Assembly (NCBI GenBank): GCA_030141605.1
Contig: JAQGDQ010000636.1
Coordinates: 1-64,000 of the forward strand
From: Tubiluchus corallicola
Taxonomy: Eukaryota > Priapulida > Priapulimorpha > Priapulimorphida > Tubiluchidae
Reading direction: 5' to 3'
Length of the DNA stretch: 64,000 nt
The notes under the pieces are model-generated. The model was given only the letters and a program-made list of their open reading frames with translations. It was not told the DNA's origin and did no database searches. Positions 37,201 through 49,193 of this stretch are shown here, in pieces. A program made the position numbers and the translations under genes. Within the stretch, counting starts at the first letter, position 1. Every line of letters starts with the position of its first letter.

Positions 37201-40200
37201 TGCTATAATTTACTTCCTGTTCTGTTGCTGTCATGTTAAAAGTTTAATGTCATATATAGTTATTAAAGACATTAGTATCTCTCGTGAGTTCTTTCTTTTT
37301 CTTTGCTTCTATTTTTCTAGTTCATAATGCCTGCAGTTTTTGGCTACAGTTTTGAATCAGTAAAGGAAAGAACAATTAACTCAGTAATAACTCAGAAATT
37401 CAACTCTCAGTGTCGAGTTCATTTTACTTTTTCTATTGAACTTTGAAGAAATAACAAAGAAGTTTCCAAAAACACTGCCTGTAACGTTTAAATTTAAAAT
37501 ATACTAGATCAGAATAGATATTTTCAGGCGTGGTGGTTGCCACTATTCACTTGAAAATCATGACGTAACAGAGAGACTTCATGACTTTTCGTAAGCGTGC
37601 TGCTTAAACTAATTCAAATTTCTGCAGCTTACCAAATACTGATGCAAAAATAATACAAAATTAGTAATCTAATTTTTTTATAAAAACTTATTATACTTTT
37701 GGTGAAGATTGACAGCTTTCTTTAAGACGAATGACGTCATTGGAAGAAGAATTGCAGCGCCCAAGCAGGAAACAATCGCAACTTTAAAGTATCTTACTGG
37801 TTACACGAGGCACTTATTGCAGCTTTAGTACTAAATCCTTCTAACACTTTTTACGAACATTGAATAAGCTTAACATCCCAGAAGAGTTGACTTTTCCTTT
37901 AAAAATGTTATTTCTTATTATGGGAAACAGTGGTTCTGTACAACCATCCCACTTTATACTGACACCACGTCTGAACCAACCTCTACACACATACTGAAAT
38001 TTCAATAACGACGTTACCATTTTTGCCAGATCACTTACAAAAGCCATTAGAGGAATACGTGGCAGCTCTGGGGAAGGTGAGGATCGTGCGAGCGAAGAGA
38101 AGAGAAGGTCTTATTAGAGCCCGCTTACTCGGTGCAGCACATGCTAAAGCGACCGTATTGACATACCTTGATAGTCATTGTGAGTGCGCTGAAGGTGTGT
38201 AATGAAAGAATTTTTTTTTTATTTTTTTATTTATTATTATTATCACGTTCAGTACAATATATAAAGCACACAGTGAGATCAAAATATTACATCTACTATA
38301 AAGTCTATATTAAATTTTTATGTTTCATATACTATCGTTATCATAAAATAATAATTGTACTGCAGTGGGCTAGAGAAGCAAAGGCTTGTATAAGCCCACT
38401 GTCATGTGAACCTGATAAAAAAAGGATGAGTGAACAAGAAAGAACTGGGAGAAAGGTTAGATCACACAGGAAGGGTAGAAGGATGTGTTAGTGGAAATGG
38501 TAGGAAGAAAGATAACAGGCGCTATGTTGACATTATACTTTTGCTCAAAAAGGATACTACAGTAACTGCAGTTGTCTGGTTAAAGGTTGCAGTTCAAATA
38601 TATAATTTTTTATTTTTTTTTATTTTACCTCCTGTAACAGAAAGATATCAAGCACACACCAAAATAAGTTATTGTATTCGGAGAAAGGGTAGCAAAATAA
38701 CCCTAGAGGTTAGCAGATCAGCCTCCCTTTTAGTTAAAGTTATTACAAGAAAGTCTACTGACTATTTAATCTGTGCTGAAACAAATGATCCTGTCAAACT
38801 GAAAAAATATAATAATGAAGAAATGACAATAAAAAATGGATCAAACTGGTTTTACCTGCATCTCTGTGGTTAAAGGCTTTCCTAAAAAACTTTACATGGC
38901 TTGTTTCAAAAGTGGGTTGAATGGTATTCTTGAAGCTTGATCAAACATATACAATTCATTTGCGAACAGCAAATATAATACATTATATGACTGATAGAAA
39001 CAGTGCTATACAACTTGACAATGCCTCACAGCCCAAGCTGTTGTAATAGTAACAGTTTTAACAGCTAGCTAGACCCTTACTTAGTTCATTATTAACTCTA
39101 CAGATGTAAAGGTGCCTAAAATGTATGCAAAAAAGAAAATATTTTTTCCATTTAGAAACGAAAAATGTTTTAAGTCTTATATATATATACATTAAGCCCG
39201 GCCAGCAGTTGAATAATTAACACTGCGGAGTCAAAATCAAGCCCGTTGGCGACCTTGGCAGTTTCATCTACATACTTAATCTGTGTTTGCAGCTAAAGCA
39301 ATAGGTTACAGGCAAAATTGCTCGCTGGTCATTTGACAGGTGGATACAAACCGCTAGTAATACGGTAGTAGCGTTAGTAGTCTGTCGGAGAGCAAAAATA
39401 CGTATAATAATTGCACTGTTTACATTACCAGTGCATTTTTATAAGAGAATGACACAGTATGAGCTGTTTTAATCCTTTAATTTGGTTAAAAATTTTGTAG
39501 ATCAAATAGAAATTTGCCCTGAGCAAAGTAAAAAATCGTTGTTAAAGCAAAACGGGTGGCGTTAAGTGAGTCAAAGGTGTCAAATGATTGATGTCATTAA
39601 AACGAAACGTCGCTGTAACGGGGAGCCATTAAGCGAGGACTTATTGTACTTTCTTTGGCAGGTTGGCTGACACCTCTGCTTGACAGAATAGCCAGAAACT
39701 CTTCTACAGTCGTGACTCCAGTCATAGATGCGATTACTGATAACACCTTGGAGTATCTCTATGGTCCTGCTTCGTCCATTGCCGTGGGCGGTTTTGATTG
39801 GAGCCTGCAGTTTAGCTGGCATGCTCCGCCTCCTCGGGTAAAAAATCGTAGGAAAAGTGAGGTCGATCCTCTTCCGTGAGTATTTTTTTTTAGTTTTTGT
39901 AATCATAGAGATAAATGTTACATACACCTGCAAGCATTAAAGCAAAGGAGGACAATTTTTTATATTCTACCCAATTTTGAAGTACGGTAAAATTTACATA
40001 TTTTAGCACGTATAATAATGACAAGGCATTCTAATAATTTAATAATAGGTTAAAAATTTAATTTACGGTGGGCGAGTCCAGCTAGTAATGACGTCACAAA
40101 CGAACGTAATTTCCAACAACACAAACATTAAAGCAAAACAGGACGACTTTTTTATATCCTGCCCACTTTTGAAGTACAGTAAAATTTATACATTTCAACA

Positions 40201-42076
40201 CATATAATAATGACATAACATTTTTGTTAATTAAATAATAGGTTAAAAACTCAATTAACAGTGGGTGAGCCCGGTTAGTAATGACGTCACAAACGAACGT
40301 AATTTCCAACAACACAAACATTCCATGAGCGTGTTGAATGTGTTTGCAAAAACGTAAATTAAATTACGGTGCATATGGACAACATTTAGTCTAACATACA
40401 AAGACAAATTTTTAAGATAGTGCTAATTCAAAAATATCTCAAGATTACCTATCTAATTTTTCTCATTAATCTACTATACTTTTGGTAACGATTGACAGTG
40501 TATTATGCTACTTTTCTTCAAGGTGAATGACGTTATTGGAAGAAAAATGGGCATTGAAAATGACCGAACATTAAGTGATCGTGACATTATAATGATTTTA
40601 CTAACTAAACGAGGCGCTTATTGCACTTTTATTGCTGAATCATTCCTCTATTTTACACAAACATTGAAATATTTAAGTCTCAGATGGCTTGACTTTTCCT
40701 TTAACCAAATTGCAGTTTATTTCGATTGTATTGAATTGTAATTGATTGATTTTTTTTAGATCACCTACTATGGCTGGGGGACTGTTTTCGATTGATCGAG
40801 CCTGGTTTGAAAGGATAGGTACTTATGATCCAGAATTTGATATATGGGGAGGGGAAAATTTAGAGCTATCTTTTAAGGTAATTACGAAAGTTTAATTTTT
40901 CTAATGAATATTATTTTACATTATATGATTATAATAACGTAGAAAATTTATTGTAATAATATTTAACACCAATATTATCTTTATAACAAGAATTGTAGCA
41001 CTATAAGAGTAACATTACAGTTTATGGTTAAAGAACAACAACTTTATTGAAACTTTTAGTTTATGTAGTTAAAAAAATCATGCCAAATGTTGCGTCAGAG
41101 CTGTCGTCATCAGTGGTAAATTTTTACAAACATAAAACCAGGTTAATAAAGGTACAAACTACAGTATAGAACGTTATGTATTAATTATGTATTTAACAGA
41201 AGCCAAATATACAGGTATTGAATAAGCAGCTCATTACCTATTTGGCTTCCGTGAAAAATTACCACTGATGATGACAGCAGTAACTCTGTCGAAAGTTTGA
41301 CATTTTTTTAGCTATGTAAATTAAAAGTTTTAATAAAGTTGAAGTGCTTTAAGTATAAATCTTTTTAAGCGCCTGTAATAAGGAAGTAATATAATTATAA
41401 CATTTATTACAATTTTACGTTTAAATGAGGATTATATATAGTCATTTGGTCATATGATGATATATATATTATTATATTATAATATTGTTGTTGGCATCCT
41501 TCTGTCTCGGAAGACAATGGAGTGTGCACCAAGCGAGTCAGTTATTGATCACATTAATGGAGCTGCAGCGTCGACTGTGGCTGAGCAGTCCGATCCTTGA
41601 ACCACTGGAGGGCACACGCCAGGGCAAGGTGTATGGAGATCCTGAGTTGCCCAGACAAAAGGAACCCCCTCTATTCCTCCCTAGTGTAGTCCAAATGAAA
41701 GCAGAGCGATACGTTTGGCACCAGGTTGGCTGCAGGAGCTGCCGGAGTCAGTGAGTATGCTGCACTGGTCCACCTTCGGGGCTCCACTCCTGATTTGGAA
41801 GGTTTACTCCTCTACACATGGCCATTGGGTTACTTGACCTCCTCCGCCCTCTAGCCATTGGCTGCTTGTGCAGCTTCTTCGCCTAGTGTCGAGATACAGT
41901 GTGGACATCCACAAGCCTACAGCACCTGGTATTTCTAGGAGGTCACCCATCCAAGAACTAACCAGGCTCTACGTTGCTTAACTTCGGTAATCAGACGAAA
42001 ACCGGTGTTTTCAACGTGATTTGGCCGTATTATAATATATATTATATGACATAATAAATATACATATACATATTTA

Positions 42077-42138
<62 letters not shown>

Positions 42139-45100
42139 TGTAGTTGTATACAATTTATTTATAGACTTGGATGTGTGGCGGAAGTCTAGAGATTATTCCA
42201 TGTTCTCACGTGGGACATATCTTCCGAAAACGTAGACCTTATAAATGGAGAACGGGTATCAATGTGCTGAAGAAGAATTCTGTGCGGCTAGCAGAAGTCT
42301 GGATGGATGAGTACAAGAAATATTTCTTCGAACGAATCAATAAGGACCTAGTAAGTGACCAGGATGCATAGTTGTGTTGCGAATTTGTATTTTGAAGTAA
42401 TTGGCCATTTTATAGTTCGTTGTGCCCACGCGAATTTGATGCAGGTCAAAGGTTAAGTGCACCATAGTAACGAGTCTTAACCACAACCGGCACATGACGT
42501 TTGGATAAAGCAAAGTTGTGTGTCGCATCTGTTCAGTAACTTCTGTTGTTTTATGTGGACTACTTAATTATGCATTTGTCTGTGTGTAAAGTGATTTACT
42601 AGCAGGATCTTGCTTGGAAACAAGAAAAATGAACTAGGTAAGGTTCTAGCTAGCTTCTGTTACCATTACTACAGCCTGGTCTGCGAGACATTGTCAAGTG
42701 TACACAAATGCGTTGTCTGGTACATTTAACCTTTGACCTTTTTACGATCATCATCAATCGCTGGAATTGCGAAACGGCTAATTTAATACAAAGAAAATCA
42801 AACCTGCCTTCATTCGTTGAACAATAAAGTTCTTATTCCACTTATAACGGCTTGTAAAATAAATTTTTAACTATAATTTCAAAGCTCACATTTAGATTTC
42901 AATGGTTCTTTGCCCTAGCTTTGGATAAGTGATTACAAGAAACATGCTAACTCAATGGCAGCTAGGAGGAGTGCTGTTTCAGAAAATTTTTATCACTGTT
43001 TACCAAAATTTTATGCAATATTGTGTAAAACGAAACATTTATGTAAAAAGGAAATTTATGTATCAATTTAATAAATAGTCTAAATTGTTACAGTTCGAGC
43101 TTGATTCGTTCATTCAAACCGAAATGCTTTGTCTTGTTGTACTTTCAGCAAAAAGACTAATGAAATATGATGTGTGTATGTGTATAGAGTTGTGAATAAA
43201 ACAGCTAACATTTGTCTTGGTTGCATGGTATTATGAAAGATTGTGATGTATGTGTAGAGTTGTGAATAAAAAAGCTAACATTTGTCTGGGTTGCACAGTA
43301 TTATGAAAGATTGTGATGTGTGTATGCGTAGAGTCGTGAATAAAACAGCTAACATTTGTCTTGGTTGCACAGTATTATGAAAGAATATGATGTGTGTATG
43401 TGTAGAGTTGTGAATAAAAAAGCTAACGTTTGTCTTGGTTGCACAGTGTTATGAAAGATTGTGATGTGTGTATGTGATAATGCCTTATGGCAAATGAAAA
43501 TAAAGGCCAAATTCGCTCGTGGAATGTTTTTGCTGTTGAAAATTATGTTAGTTTATGATGTTATCAATAGTTGGGCTCACCCGCCATTAATTAAGTTTTT
43601 AATCAATTATCTAATTACCAGAAACGCTCTTGCAGTATTACATGTGCTAACATGTTTACTTTTTACCACACTTAAAAATGAGGTGCATCTGGAAAATCAT
43701 CCTCTCTTCCTTTAAAAAGCTTCAAACTCACTGATGAACGTTCTCTGTTTCACAGGGTGACTATGGTGACGTGTCGTCACGGAAACAACTGCGCAAGGAC
43801 CTAAAATGTAAGACCTTTGATTGGTTTTTGAAAAATGTTTATCCAGAACAGTTTATACCTGGTGATTCTGTGGCATCAGGTGAGGTAAGCAACATGAGTT
43901 TTGACCTTTTTTGGATTCTCTGCTTTGCACCTTTTAGAGAAATTACAAAAGGCTACATACGTTATCTGGTTATCCCTGAAATATTAGAAAAATGTATGAT
44001 CTATATAAAAATTATCTGGTCTTTTAAAACCTGGTTTTAAAAATCATTTAAAACCTAAAAATGTGATGTAGTTTCCTATCTATCTTGTAGATGGCGACAC
44101 TTTTAGTAAAAAATTGCGAATTAAAAATCAAAATAAAACCATTTCAGTATTTTATAAGTTTCGTCTTGATGATGAATATAAACAAAAATTGCCTGTAAAA
44201 AATTGCAGTATATTGAACTTTGGAATGGTGATTTAAATAAACATAAACACAGATTAAAATCTAACTGTGTGTTTACTTGTTATTAGTCCTCGACTAAAAT
44301 GCAATGACATGTCAATTTTATTCTCTGCTAGTCTCAAGTGTAAATGTGTCCTCATCTTAGATTGTAACTAATAATGTAGATAAATTTACTAATTTTGTTT
44401 ACAATAATATCAATGTGGAAATTCTACCAATGACATTTTGATGGCATTTTTTTGATTAAAGAAACGTAATTTCCCAATATAGCATTTTAAGTTATACCTA
44501 CTGGGGGGTTTGCTTATTGTATATTATCCTATACAGTAATACACTCATATATAGGTTTGCTGAACTTCACTTTTATGAGAAAAATCGGAGAAAATCTGGA
44601 CAATTAAAAAGTCCCACATACTACGGACACTGTCTGTTGTTTCGCGAGCTGGCCACTAGTTGGCAGGCCGCCACTTTGTTTACATCATTACATCAGCGTA
44701 ACCAAGCAGCATAAAGCAACATGTGTGTATCTTGTATGTCAGCATAATTAAGTGGGTTAAACGAAAACTATACAATTGTTTACACTCAATCTCATTTTAG
44801 TTTACTGTACAAAATATACATTCTCTTGTCTATAAAAGTTACCAATTGTTTCTTATAATTATATTTGAATAATTAGCTTAAAAAGTTAATTAACGGCAAC
44901 CGAGAACAGCTTACGTCAGAAGGTAACCACAGTTGGTGCAATGGCAGGCATCTGCCCTTGTGCGTCAAGCACATAAGTGCTTGTGTTACAGTACTGCTTA
45001 AATGTGGGTTGTCACGAAAATGGGCTCTACGTCTTATGACGTCATAAACTATCACTGTAGTCATGATCATGGTTATCACAGTACCACCTTCTATTATAAT

Positions 45101-48100
45101 TGTCAGCCATGTGCGACAAAAAGGGGCCACTGCCAATCTTAGTAGATTCACTGAGCAGGGCGTAAGCTTTGAAAGTTTAACAAAATTTGAGCATCCGAGG
45201 TAATTATTATTTAATCTAGGCTTTGATTTAAAAAAATCTATTGTAGTTTTCAATATTTTAGAGCATTCCTTATTCTGGAACTAATGTTTGCACAGTCGTC
45301 CAGTTTTCCTTTAATCAGCATCAGCTATGGAGTCAGAAATATAGTCAATTATGTGGAGTTATATGAGTCAATTGCCGATAGTTTTTATATACTTTTGCAT
45401 AGAAGCAGCCCATACTAGACGTTTTTGAGACAATTAGGCGATTATTTCAACATTACCACGTGAGTCTAATACACGGTACCTACTGTAATAACATTTATTA
45501 GCTTAGCGTCAGTAAATATGGACAATTGGCAAATTCGAATCGACGTCTGCTCCCTTTTCTCCCGCAAACCAGCATATGAGTGTACTGATATTTTTAGCAT
45601 AAATTAAATTATTAGTATGTCCTGCTATTGTTCAACATTTTTGCTCTTTTTGTAGCAGACTGCCTTGTGTCTTCATGTTCCGTTGTTTCTAGGTTCGTAA
45701 TGCAGGTGACGGATCAGAATGGTGTCTGGATTGTGTCTCTTGTTTTATTTATAACAAGCCCGTAATTGTGTTTCAGTGCCATCGGCAAGGTGGCAACCAG
45801 GTATTTACTAACAAAAATGATTTACTAACAAGAATCTTAATCTTCTGGACTACTGTACATGGAATGTCATATATGGATAGCCAATTGTTGTATAGGAACC
45901 CAAGGCAAAAACTATTGAATGGTTCGCCCAAATGCCCACTAAAGAAATGAGAAACATGTCAGCCATGGGAAGAAATGCTTTTGTCTATTTTTAATGGTCA
46001 CTTCGAGCATTTGTTGTAAATGCTTGCTATTTAAAAGCTTCTGTATATTTAAGAATTCTAAAGGAATGACTGAAAATGTTTCTTGTTATACACAAATGTA
46101 TTATAAACGTCAGTGTGACAATCTTCATGCGATTTAAACATTTTCTTCTGATAATGTCATGATCTAAACTTTGGAACATTTTTTACGCCCCCTGGTATGT
46201 GTAATGTTCATTATATGCATCAGGTGGCGTAAAAATGTGCTTGTGGTATATGATGTATGTAATGAACATTCTGCATAGACACATAGAGATAGACATAGAC
46301 ATTTATTTTCTCCAAATGTGTCACAAATTTCAATTTTACAAAAAAATAACTTTATCCATGGAGATGGGGCGAGGAAAAACCATAGGTCATCTAGTCACTC
46401 ACCCCTTATAATTTAATATTGTAATAGCAGAGAAAAGAATTGATGACACTGGATGCAATTATTGTTAATTACTCAAATAAAATAATCAAAATAGAGCAAT
46501 AACAAAAAGAAAAATATAAAAACAAACATAACAGCAATAGCATAAGTGAAAAAAAGAATAATGACAAATGAAGATGATGAATAAGTATCACAATAATTAG
46601 TTACGAATAAATAAAATGATAATAATGCACAGTTGATTATAAAATTCTTGGCAAGAAAAAATAATGTGAATATGATTATATAACAGAAGAAACGTAAAAG
46701 CAAAGCAGAGCAGCTAATTTATGTCACCGTACACAAGTAATTGCTAATTGGGTGTCTGTATTAACAAAAATGTGTTTTAGCAATTTTTTTAAGCTAATTT
46801 TTATATACAATTGTAAAATATAATGATGATGAAATTAATCACAATGTCGTAGTTAATGTAGATTTCCCATTTATGCAACACTTTTATTATAGTTGTGGTT
46901 TTTGACAAAAGATGGAGAAATTCGTAGAGACGATGCTTGTTTGGATGTTGCAGGCAAAGATGTTATAATTTACCCATGTCACGGCCAAAAAGGAAACCAA
47001 GTATGGAAGTATGATCCCAATGTAAGTTTCTGAATATGTTTGTAAACTCGTTACTGATTTTTGTTTCACTCGATTGTTATAAAAGTTTTTATTTTAATGA
47101 TTTATCATTGTGTCGCCATCTTTGGCTGATGATTTGGAGACATTTTCTTAAGCCTCCTGTAACAGAAAAATGCAGTGAGTCCATGAATAATTTATTTCCC
47201 TCAAAAACTTGCCGTCTTGAACATTTATATCTTCTGCTATCTGGTAGTTTTCAAACTGGTCCGTAGAAAAAATTACTAAATAAGATTAGATATTATAATA
47301 TTTTTGTGGTGAGTGTCATTTTCACTACCGACATTGAGCAATATATTTGTACACGTATTTAGTTAGGCAACACTGTCACAATCTAGACAAGGCAACACTG
47401 TTAAAATCTAGACAAGGCAACACTATCGAAATTTAGCCAATGATGAGAACTGAAATAAATAAGTTATTTTTGGTGCAAAGGAACTTGAACTGCAACTGCA
47501 GTTGCTTTTTCTAAAAAAATGTCACAAGAACTAAGAACTTGGCTTGGTTTTTCTTGTCATGGAGGAAACTAGAGCCGAAGCTAGTTCCTTTATTTGCAGA
47601 AGAACTAGGAAGGTGGAAAGGCTTCCTAAAACTCAAAATGGAACCTGTTCTTGAAAACTGGAGAATGCTTACAACCCTGTTACTAAGTTACCACTCAAGT
47701 TACTGTAGCAGGCTGGAATTAATTCATTTACTCTTATTGGTGATTGCTAATTACTCACCAACTCCTTCAGGATCACGTCACTCAAATGGGCCTTGTAAGA
47801 ACTGTGACTTTTCTGCTACTGTGTCAGCACAAAAATGACTAAATGATTATAAATTAGGTACTGTTAATCTTGGTTTATCCAATCATGTGGTTTTTTTAAA
47901 CATTTATCAGTGATTTAATTGGATAAAATTAAGAGATACACGCCCTTTTCAGACTCTCCAACTTATCGTATTGAGTAGCTTAGTCTGGTGTACACTTGCG
48001 TGATCGTACACACTATAGCACACCTGCTTGCTATAGCCCAAGCTGTGCAGTATTCTGCTGCTTTTCCAAAACAAAACCAAACAAACAGTGAAGGACAAAT

Positions 48101-48633
48101 TAAGGTCGTTTCATTTTTTAAAGTAGGGCAGGCTTGAGGACGAATTGCATCAGTTTGCTGCATCTAAATAGTTAAAATTTTCTACATTAGCCGATTTCAC
48201 ACAAGTGATACAGTTACAGTACAAATGTTACAGTCACTGAAAGCTTTTTTTCAATTTTTTTCATCAAAAATCGATTTTTGGTTTGCCTAAGGTAAGTAAA
48301 CACATTTCACGTATAATTTTGCATGAAAATCCATTGTGTGAGGTGCAGAAACCTACAAAAATTATATTTGTAATCTATTATGTAACAGCTGCTTAGTGAG
48401 AGCAGTTTTTCATAAACTCAGAATCAACAAACTCTTACTGTCCTGAAGGAGTTGAGAACGTCTTTGTGAGTCACCATTATTATTGCTTGCAGGCAAATAC
48501 AATCCGCCATGAGTTGAGTGGAAAGTGTATGGAGATGACGAAAGACCACAAACATGTCAGTATGGAGAATTGCGATCAAACTAATCCACGGCAGCTTTGG
48601 GTTTTTGAAAACTACAAACACGAGAAATTATAG
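34282..48633 (+). CDS. GALNT-like: Polypeptide N-acetylgalactosaminyltransferase, paralogue 1 (671 aa, 11 exons)
   Basis: Initiates mucin-type O-glycosylation in the Golgi by transferring GalNAc from UDP-GalNAc to Ser/Thr. Exons: 34282-34766, 35662-35829, 36373-36545, 38030-38194, 39662-39875, 40760-40877, 42165-42350, 43756-43884, 45693-45800, 46893-47021, 48493-48633. All junctions are GT-AG and phases match throughout. Exon 1 gives a short cytoplasmic tail, a membrane anchor (about residues 13-31) and a hydrophilic stem. The catalytic domain shows '[20 protein letters not shown]', '[10 protein letters not shown]', the DSH metal-binding motif at the end of exon 4, '[12 protein letters not shown]' and '[13 protein letters not shown]'. 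Exons 9-11 encode a ricin-type lectin domain with CLD, CLD and a third CME, plus QLW, QVW and QLW motifs. Length is typical for the family. Exon 9 differs from paralogue 2 in a patch of nine or ten residues. Subfamily not assigned. Confidence 0.95.
36641..37055. mobile_element. Pogo-like DNA transposon relic in intron 3 of GALNT 1
   Basis: Inverted ends share 'gtattttcccatgtataag' (left from 36645, right as complement ending near 37053). The right end carries an additional inward-facing copy, so about 80 bp there can fold back on itself. It is absent from intron 3 of paralogue 2. It encloses a transposase C-terminal fragment (36739-36945, minus). Confidence 0.8.
36739..36945 (-). pseudogene. 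C-terminal fragment of a pogo/Tigger-type transposase
   Basis: The minus frame ends in a stop at 36739 and reads '[17 protein letters not shown]', followed by an acidic Asp/Glu-rich tail. The 'SF..CGISNA.DGTED' block is the characteristic C-terminal end of pogo-superfamily (Tigger/jerky-like) DDE transposases. Upstream in the same frame a TAG is met at about 36950, and no catalytic DDE part is present. It is therefore an internally deleted copy. Confidence 0.75.
38990..39110. repeat. Partial GGTTAAGTG-TIR MITE, intron 4 of GALNT 1
   Basis: Shares 'caatgcctcacagcccaagc' and 'taacagttttaacagctagc' with the complete copy at 55378-55678 in intron 4 of paralogue 2. It is therefore an orthologous, truncated copy that was present before the duplication. 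Confidence 0.6.
39935..40325. repeat. Tandem pair of a repeat of about 190 bp, intron 5 of GALNT 1
   Basis: Two direct copies (about 39935-40128 and 40129-40325), each ending 'taatgacgtcacaaacg' and 'tccaacaacacaaacatt'. A third, inverted copy lies at about 43520-43690 in intron 7. They are absent from paralogue 2 at these places. Confidence 0.75.
41031..41345. repeat. Foldback element with arms of about 95 bp, intron 6 of GALNT 1
   Basis: The left arm 41031-41130 and right arm 41250-41345 are imperfect inverted repeats ('ctttattgaaactttta', 'tcatcagtggtaa'). The right arm also contains a hammerhead-like string: CTGATGA at 41265-41271, a GACAG/CTGTC stem (41273-41277 with 41286-41290) and GAAA at 41291-41294. 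A related right-arm sequence lies at 57700-57790 in paralogue 2. Confidence 0.7.
41485..42029 (-). mobile_element. 5S-rRNA-derived SINE (SINE3-like), intron 6 of GALNT 1
   Basis: On the minus strand it begins with a 115-bp 5S-rRNA-like head (42029-41915) followed by a relatively GC-rich body of about 430 bp and a short AAC/AAT-rich tail next to 41485. GC content is well above the surrounding intron, and the intron of paralogue 2 lacks it. A 5S head on a short non-coding body is the defining build of SINE3-type elements. It has no coding capacity. Confidence 0.8.
41915..42029 (-). pseudogene. 5S rRNA-like head of the SINE (not a functional 5S gene)
   Basis: The minus strand aligns along the whole 5S rRNA: 'GTCTGATTACCGAAGTTAAG' (box A region), 'CCTGGTTAGTTCTTGGATGG' (intermediate element and start of box C) and 'GGTGCTGTAGGC' at the 3' end. 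The 5' half is diverged (for example an A/T-rich stretch where 5S has GC-rich stem), so it is not a working 5S rRNA gene. The 3' half with the internal promoter is well kept. Confidence 0.85.
42080..42136. repeat. (AC)n microsatellite
   Basis: About 28 uninterrupted AC units, 29 bp before exon 7 of GALNT 1. Confidence 0.97.
42442..42738. mobile_element. GGTTAAGTG-TIR MITE, intron 7 of GALNT 1
   Basis: About 300 bp with inverted ends 'ggtcaaaggttaagtg' (left) and the complement of 'catttaacctttgacc' (right). An orthologous copy lies at 58981-59246 in intron 7 of paralogue 2. Confidence 0.75.
43165..43475. repeat. 71-74-bp tandem repeat, four copies, intron 7 of GALNT 1
   Basis: Units with 'gagttgtgaataaaa', 'gctaacatttgtc' and 'tattatgaaagattgtgatg' start near 43186, 43257, 43331 and 43405. 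Absent from paralogue 2. Confidence 0.88.
43520..43690 (-). repeat. Inverted copy of the repeat at 39935
   Basis: Its reverse complement matches 40129-40325 ('aatgtttttgctgttg', 'gggctcacccgcc'). Confidence 0.7.
46274..46860 (-). mobile_element. LINE 3' end with (ATGTCT)n tail, inverted, intron 9 of GALNT 1
   Basis: Longer relative of 10925-11232 in opposite orientation, starting at the 'agacatagacatttatt' tail and ending 'attaatcacaatgtcgtag', about 30 bp before exon 10. Intron 9 of paralogue 2 lacks it. No coding part seen. Confidence 0.75.
47361..47440. repeat. 28-bp tandem repeat, three copies
   Basis: 'aggcaacactgt' followed by 'aatctagaca', three times, in intron 10 of GALNT 1. Confidence 0.75.
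47868..48420. repeat. Dispersed repeat with core 'gtgtacacttgcgtgatcgt', intron 10 of GALNT 1
   Basis: Contains 'gatttaattggataaaatta', the palindromic core and 'ttagccgatttcacacaagt'. Related copies: 57950-58490 (inverted), 60785-60985 (partial) and 61510-61990 (orthologous place in paralogue 2). Confidence 0.65.
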
Positions 48634-49193
48634 CAAACTCTAATAATTTGTGATAAAATGAAGTGATCAACATCGCTTCTTACTTCAGTAAATTCAGCTA
48701 GGCAAAGGTTGTTATGGTTGAAAAATCAAAGTCTTTTCAAAAATGATTTATTGTAGTACTACTGTGCATGATAATATATAACATGTTACGTTTTTTCCCA
48801 GCGGTTGGAACATCTTAAAATACAATAATAGTAATTTATTATAATTATGATTATTGATGCAAAACTACAATGTTATGGCATGGAACGAAACTTTTTAATT
48901 TTTTAATTAAAATAATTTTATTTAATATATGTACAATTTACATTTCATTTCTTGTTTATCTTTAGCCACTGCAAAATTAATACTGCAAGTTTTATAAAAA
49001 TTTTATGCTGCTTTGCACTGGTACATTATACAAACATGCAAACAAACCAAGCATGCAAGAGCGTACGACTAAGTTTCGTTTTTTTCACATAGAACAAATA
49101 GAACTAAGACTTAGCCTAAGTCTCAGGCTAAGATTATCTTCATACATATTCACTAGGCACTTGATTTCATCAGCTTTTGATATAACTATTGTT

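Larger units (their letters stand above)
32040..48675. repeat. Tandem segmental duplication, unit 1 (GALNT paralogue 1)
   Basis: Unit 1 starts at about 32040 ('aaattcagctag', 'tatataacatgtta', 'cccagcggttggaacatc') and repeats from about 48676, directly after the last exon of paralogue 1. It includes 5' flank, gene and the first bases of the 3' UTR. It is longer than unit 2 because of later insertions. Confidence 0.9.

Noticed and set aside
38430-38873. 147-aa open frame in intron 4 of GALNT 1
   Set aside because: AT-rich, no recognisable domain, no counterpart in paralogue 2, and inside a well-defined intron.
41915-42029. A functional 5S rRNA gene
   Set aside because: Too diverged in the 5' half, and fused to a SINE body with no T-run terminator directly after.
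41935-42153. 72-aa frame rich in Cys-Val
   Set aside because: Translation of the (AC)n microsatellite.
47539-47838. 99-aa open frame in intron 10 of GALNT 1
   Set aside because: No domain or conservation in paralogue 2; chance frame in an intron.
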